Shown: positions 58,439 to 64,000 of the stretch, in pieces
How the letters are laid out: the number at the start of each line of letters is the position of its first letter
Numbering within the stretch: position 1 is the stretch's first letter
Source: Camarhynchus parvulus
Taxonomy: Eukaryota; Chordata; Aves; Passeriformes; Thraupidae
Direction: 5' to 3'
Length of the DNA: 64,000 nt
Assembly (NCBI RefSeq): GCF_901933205.1
Contig: NC_044572.1
Coordinates: forward strand, 73,343,465-73,407,464
Notes under the pieces: generated by a model
Database searches by the model: none
What the model saw: the letters and a program-made list of their open reading frames with translations, nothing else
What the model was told of the DNA's origin: nothing
Translations under genes and position numbers: made by a program

Positions 58439-61400
58439 TCTCTTGCTGTGCTTGAGAAAAATCTCAAGAGAAATAGAACATATATGATTCTAAAAGACTG
58501 TCTCTCCTATTGCTGTGTAGACAAGAAGGATAAGTGAACTGTGTTACAGAAGTCTGACAAAAGCTTCCATAAAAGTTACTGCAATATAACTGATAAACTC
58601 TCAGAAAGAAGAATTAATCATCGAGAGGATGAGACACGTTCTGAATGGAGCACATAGCAACCTTGATACCTATTTTATTCTGGTCTCCGTGTGGGATGCA
58701 GAAGAAATAACAATATTCTTTTGCTTGCAGTGGAAAACCTGTGACCAACAGACACAAATCTCCTTTCATTTGTCAATACAGGATACACTTTGTTTGCAAA
58801 TACATTCTTCAAGTTCAGAGCTACCAGACAAAGAAGATGGGAGTTTCTCATCAAAGGGACATGCAATCATCCTCAAGAAAACAACCTTACAGTGTAAACC
58901 ACAGAGTTTGAGAGACAGAAAACAAATACATAAAAAGATTTCAGTCTTTCAGTGAATTGAGGGAGGTGTGGTTTAGACTATTTAGAAATGCTGAATGTAT
59001 TTGATCGAGTAGAGAAGAGGAAATGCTGAAAAATCAAATTTTTTTTTAATCCAAAAGAGAATGAAAGAAGGAAACAAGGCCAAACAAATTAAACCCAGAA
59101 AAAAATCCAGAGTGGAGAAAGCATGTCCAAAGTAGAATAACTAAATGTGTTTTTAAAGAGACAACTGAAACTGTATTTTTGAAAGAGAAGGTGTAATGAT
59201 ATTATGAAAGCAATAGGCTGATCTGCAACCTCTTAGCTATAAGATGAAAGAAAAACAGCAACACTCCTTCCTTTGACAACATTGTCATGCTTGAAGAACT
59301 CAATTTCCAAATGCAATTCCTGCTAGGAAGAAGCTTTCAAGTCATTCTAAGTATAAAGAAAAGCTTAAGGACGTAGTTGATACTTCATTAGGCTTTAATT
59401 GTGCAGACTTTATTGCTATTAATGACAATTCCTCAAGATGAAAAAGCTGAGAGGCAGTGAGAGTAAGCTTGTGAGCAAGGGTTTCAGATGGGAGATCCAT
59501 GGTGAATTTCTACGTGCCATATAATCTCTTGGGTCTACCAAAATTCTTTGCCTCTTGAATATTAAGGGAAGAATAAGTATATGCTTCCAGGTTCCAGGAA
59601 AATATGATGATAGATGCAGTGATGTTTGTGAGATTTTTATGCAGAGTATTTGATCTTGTAAGAGAATTAAGGCATCTGTTTTATACTTACAGAATAAAAG
59701 AGAAGGAATATATTTTAGATGATGACAAGACAAAGGTTCCTTTTCAAGAGGTATAAAGTAGGAAGTATCCTGACTATATAACATTATTTTAATTCATGCC
59801 TTACTTCCCCCCTTCTTTCCTTTCTCCATATTACTTTAATAATATGAAATTATCCTTCAGTCTTCTAAAATTTAGGAAAAAAAGACTTTGTAGAAGTTAT
59901 AGGAACCAGTCCTCACACTGAAGAGCAATTCAGAAAATCTTGACAAATTGGACAAATTCTGGTTAGAAATATCATTCTCATGGTAGATGCAATGGAACTT
60001 TGGAATATTTGGTTATGGATTTTATGGGTCACCTTTCTTGGAGGATTGGAAAGTCAGGTTAGGTATCTTTATTTCAGAAATGATTGAAGTGTTTGCAATT
60101 TTATCTTTGGCTTGGGTCAGATTACTTTTCAAGGTTATCTGACAGGTCTGGAGTTTTGTTTATTTGTTTGTTTGATATTTCCTGCAGAGGGCAAAAAATA
60201 ATTGAATCATATGGAGATAGAGAAGTGCTGGCAGAGGAATTGCTTTTATACTGTTTTTGTCACCATATTTTCAGATGCAGCTGTATTGCATCGTAGATAA
60301 ACTTTCAATTATCTTTGAGCAAAAGGGAAAAATTCTGCAGACTTTTTAAAATAATCTACAATATCATGAAAGAAAAGGATATAGCAGAAACAGTGGTAAG
60401 CAAAGACAACTGTGTAATATTTTCAAATAGTATGAATAAGCTTAAAGAGTTTCAAAGTGGAGGAAAAAATAGTCCACATTTGCCTGTAGTTACTACACAT
60501 CCTTACCAAACCTCATCCAAAATAAAAAAAGAGCTGCAAAGTGCTAATCTAACCATAGAGTGGAGAAAAAAATAAGTGCTACTTTGGAGGCTTTGTAATC
60601 TCTTTAAGGGTTATAAAGATATGAAATTTGGTAAGTCATGTGTACCCAGTAGTGACGTACTGAAGATCCCAGAAGCAAAAGAATTCAAAATAAAAACTCA
60701 GGATTGTGTATTTAAAATGAGTTAAAAAGATTTTAAGTGGGATTCTTTTCTAGTATTAACATATGATGTTCAATTGTGAGCTGTGGAATCCTCAAACTAT
60801 AACTCAAATGATCCCTTGAATTTAAGCATTTCTAGATACAAGCTGATGTGTTAAATATCTGGACAGGACTTCACTCTCATTTGCAATTATATTACAGTAA
60901 CAAAATTAATGATTTATAAATTATTATCAAGTATGCAAAAAATTAAAATCCTATTGAGACTTTGATAATAGCTATATCAATGAAATCTAATTAAATTATT
61001 TTTCAGTAAAAATTTTTTCTGAGTTTGACTTGATCTATCAAAATGGCAAGATATGGAAATATTAATTCCTGATTTTTTGAAAAGTAGTATTAAGTACTCT
61101 AGATTTAGTATTAGTATTTAGGTTGTCAGTTTTTTTTTTTTTTAGGAATACCTAAAAATAACTATAGCTGAAGTAGTTGTTGGTTAGTTAACTATTTCCT
61201 TTAGAGACAGGAAAATATGTCTATGTTGTGTCACTTTTTTACACTTACAAATTAAATTGGTACACTTCTGAGCTTTCCTAGAGTATTTTTAATTATTATT
61301 TTTGAGAAAATTAATTATTTTTAAATATTACCAAGTTTAATTTACATTTTTTTTCAATCCTTGCTTTTTTTTTTCCACTATAACACCATTCCATACTGAG

Positions 61401-61726
61401 AATTTGCAGATTTTTCCAGTTTCAGTAATTTATTTGGAACTGGTCAGTGCTCCTCACAAATCATTTTTATCTGTGCTCTGTGTTAAGGGTGTTGATGACC
61501 AGAAGTGACTCTGCATCCTCATTTATCACAGAATGCACCAGCAAAAATGAAACAACTTCCAAAAGAGGCAAAAGCTTTTTTTTTTGTCTCTTCAGGGTGA
61601 TTACTTTCCTCACAGCCTACCAAAGATCTTCATGGGCTGAACCAGCGTAAACAAGGCACTGTGGATGTCCTGCCTTGCCAGTAAAGAGATCTTTGACCTC
61701 AAGAAACAGCTGTTACAGGGAACTAT

Positions 61727-61850
61727 TGTCGTTAAACCTCAGCCAGCATCTAAGTGTCAGGCAGCTGCTTGCTCACTGCGCCCAAACCCTCCCAGTAGAA
61801 CAGGGAGGAGAATAAGAAAAAAAGTTTGCATTTTTAATCAAAAGTGAAAG
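61727..61850 (-). mobile_element. ERVL LTR fragment, 3' end only (minus strand)
   Basis: The plus strand reads TGTCGTTAAACCTCAGCC, then GCAGCTGCTTGCTCACTGCG, CCCAAACCCTCCCAG and GGGAGGAGAATAAGAAAAAA. This is the reverse complement of the conserved 3' end of avian ERVL LTRs (the same end, in sense, lies at 41300-41382). Similarity ends within about 125 bp, so the rest of the LTR is lost or unrecognisable. Confidence 0.6.
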
Positions 61851-62475
61851 GGAGAAGGACTTTTCTTCATTCACTATTATTTTTAATTTATTCTTTAGCA
61901 GTTTAATCGTTTAAGCCTGCAGTCTAATCCATGTGTGCTGTTACAACTGTTTGATTTTATCATACTTCATTTTGGCTTTGATAGGTGCAATGTTGACTCA
62001 TTTATTTCTGTAGGAGCAGCTGTCCTTTGGAAGACTGCAAGTGATGTATGAATTCACAAAAAGGGTGTCATGATTTTCCCTGATGGCCCAAGAGTGGAAT
62101 TTAGATCTGTTCCAGGTACTCCCAAAAGATCTATGAAATTCCCCTTTACCAAAAACTTCAGAAATAGTATTAAGAAAAAAATATTATGTAATATTATGTA
62201 ATATTCTTTTATCTGGGATATGGAAATTTCCCTGACTTCTCTGAGTGATGCCAGTTGAACTACAGCTCTACAGCAGAAAAAAAGAACTCGTTTTAACACC
62301 TATATGAGGTCATGTGAACATCATCTCATTAACTGCTTTTTGGTTTTGGTTTGGTTTTTTTTTTTTAGTTGTTTTGGGGATAGCTGGGCTTTTGTTTGTC
62401 TTTCTTTGGGTTATATTTTGAAATAGATAGACCAGACAGATTGTTCTCTTACTTTGCTACTGGAGACATAAAGCC
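61851..62475. other. AT-rich DNA, nothing recognised
   Basis: TAATATTATG repeats twice near 62185-62210 and a T/G-rich tract occurs at 62338-62400, leading toward the CR1 tail. Confidence 0.5.
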
Positions 62476-62590
62476 AAGTTGGATGGGGCTGTCAGCAACC
62501 TCCTCTAGTGAAAGGTGTCCCTGCCCATGGCAGAGGGGTTGGAACCAAACGAAATTTATGGTCCCTTCCAACCAAATCCATTCTGTGATT
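62476..62590 (+). mobile_element. CR1 LINE 3' tail, sense, very short
   Basis: AAGTTGGATGGGGCTGTCAG, CCCTGCCCATGGCAGAGGGG, TTGGAACCAAACGAAATT, GGTCCCTTCCAACCAAATCC and ATTCTGTGATT form a CR1 terminus of about 115 bp in the expected order, with indels. Confidence 0.93.
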
Positions 62591-64000
62591 AATATTAATC
62601 TCTAGAATCAGATAGATAGCATGAGACCAAAAAGAGAAGATTTTCAGATCTAGATGGAGTTACAATACTTCTTACACTACTGTTTTTGATTTTATTAAGG
62701 CTGTGAAGTCTGTACCAATTTTTTTTAAATGTACAAGAAGATAAAATTAATTGCAATCTGCTTCCCCATTTGTGGACTTCTGCCAGTAGTAGTGTTGTAA
62801 ATAAAAAATAGTCTTGAAATTAAAGCATTCGAGTATGTGCTAGACTTCAGACTCCTGGCTAAAATCATGCTTAAATCATCATATAACTAAGTATGTGCTT
62901 GAAGTTCCCTCTGCAATAATAAGATGCAACCACGGTGAGAACTATGCAGAGGGAAATACACACAACCACAGTAGGTTTGGGTTAGAGTTTTTTCCATTAA
63001 AAGTGACATCTAAAAGTTCTCTATTTCAAATTGTTTACTAACATTGGTACATTTTGTGAAAATATACCAAAACTACACCTGGATTTGCAGAGTCATGTGG
63101 CTGAAATTCACAAATCTGCATAGGGAAATTTATGTTCCAAAATGTCTAGTTTTTAACATCTTATAGCACCTTTGTGAGTCTGACTTCAGATAGGCAATGA
63201 TCTGTAATGAAAATATGCAGACTTAGCGCGTTTGATGAAAATGTTTCTTCATCTGAAAGTTCTATTTTTTGTGTTTTGTGCCTGAAACTGGATACAACCC
63301 ATTTTCTATTTGTGTCTTCTTTATAAGAATAATTGGCATTACAAAGGAAGAAATTATTCAGTCATCAAGCTGTTCCTCATAAATGTTTTCATTTTATAGG
63401 GATAACAGCTCCCTTTGGAAAAGAATTCTTCAATAATACTTCAATTAAGTTGAAGACTGAAACTAGAAAAGTTCAATTTTTATACAAGAAGACCAAATTG
63501 CAATTTAGACTTTTTCATTATTGAATATACTGTGTTATCTTGAGAGTTTGTTCTGTGAAGCTTGAAAGTGTACCACCATTAATTTTTTTCCGTTTGTTTC
63601 CATGGCTGATACAGTATCATTGTGGTTCAAAAAGCTGTGCTCCATCTTCCTTTAATACATTTTTAAAAAATACTTGAATACTTAAAATAGATTTGGTATT
63701 ATATACTTTCTTATCTGCCATAACTTTGTGCACTAGTGAAAATGTATTTTAATGACAATACAGGACTGATTGTGTTTGATTTTTAATATTTGAGTAAGAA
63801 AAAAACCAGAAGGAGAATATTTTCCTGCTTTTGAGTCAACGAACTGGGCACTGAAAAACTGCAGAATATGTTTAACACCCACTGGAAGAACTGTGAGATA
63901 AAACTGCTTAATCCGATAGAAAAAAACAGCAATCACCAATTAGATTGTCTATTCTCACCCCTTTCTTTAGATTTCTTCCCAAATTACTGCTCAATGAACA
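62591..64000. other. AT-rich DNA to window end, no gene recognised
   Basis: Unique-looking sequence with short unrecognised frames (63333-63524, 63733-63939 minus). No element or RNA seen. Confidence 0.5.

Larger units (their letters stand above)
57119..61726. other. AT-rich DNA, no gene recognised
   Basis: It includes the overlapping hairpins at 58015-58052 and 58411-58438, a T9 run near 59040, and a T15 run at about 61130-61143. Frames of 86-121 codons (58629-58955, 59419-59784 minus, 60315-60575) have no recognisable domain. Candidate RNAs not seen. Confidence 0.45.

Noticed and set aside
59419..59784. 121-codon minus-strand frame
   Set aside because: No recognised domain or conserved pattern. 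Consistent with chance in 64 kb.

Overview
The window reads as non-coding, AT-rich nuclear DNA from a bird. I found no protein-coding gene, exon set, tRNA, rRNA or CRISPR array. Open frames on both strands are short (the longest is about 158 codons). None gives a protein I recognise, and the longest lie inside retroelements or low-complexity DNA. The avian assignment rests on at least eight CR1 LINE insertions, several ending in the typical ATTCTRTG-type 3' tail, and on ERVL-like solo LTRs of the kind common in Neoaves, particularly songbirds. The songbird part is inference from memory of such repeats; no search was run.

Layout. 0-1.6 kb: a GC-richer dispersed-repeat fragment, then the 5' part of a minus-strand ERVL LTR. 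5.9-6.8 kb: a 5'-truncated sense CR1. 10.7-11.6 kb: an antisense CR1. 13.5-14.3 kb: possible LTR-like sequence. 15.4-16.2 kb: a sense CR1 split by a 198-bp LTR with 5-bp target duplications. 16.6 kb: a GGAT/GGAC tetranucleotide array. 19.3-20.0 kb: an antisense CR1 tail, then a 452-bp LTR of the same family as the one at 15.8 kb. 25.7-26.0 kb: an old, amniote-type CR1. 27.5-28.3 kb: a well-preserved 788-bp solo LTR with perfect 6-bp target duplications and recognisable promoter and poly(A) signals. 30.5 kb: a CR1 tail. 31.3-31.85 kb: a degenerate purine-rich tandem array with a period of about 40-45 bp. 40.8-41.4 kb: an ERVL LTR. 46.9-47.3 kb: a minus-strand LTR flanked by complementary CCAA and TTGG microsatellites. 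49.1-50.2 kb: an antisense CR1 interrupted by about 470 bp of unidentified DNA. 56.8-57.1 kb: an antisense CR1. 61.7 kb: an ERVL LTR tail fragment. 62.5 kb: a CR1 tail.

Between these lie long stretches of apparently unique intergenic or intronic DNA with short hairpins and simple repeats. There is no gene network to describe. The interest is in the retroelement record (nested insertions, solo LTRs), the unclassified tandem array, and several perfect inverted repeats. Whether the window is a gene desert or part of a large intron cannot be settled from the sequence alone. I see no evidence of a novel multi-gene system.
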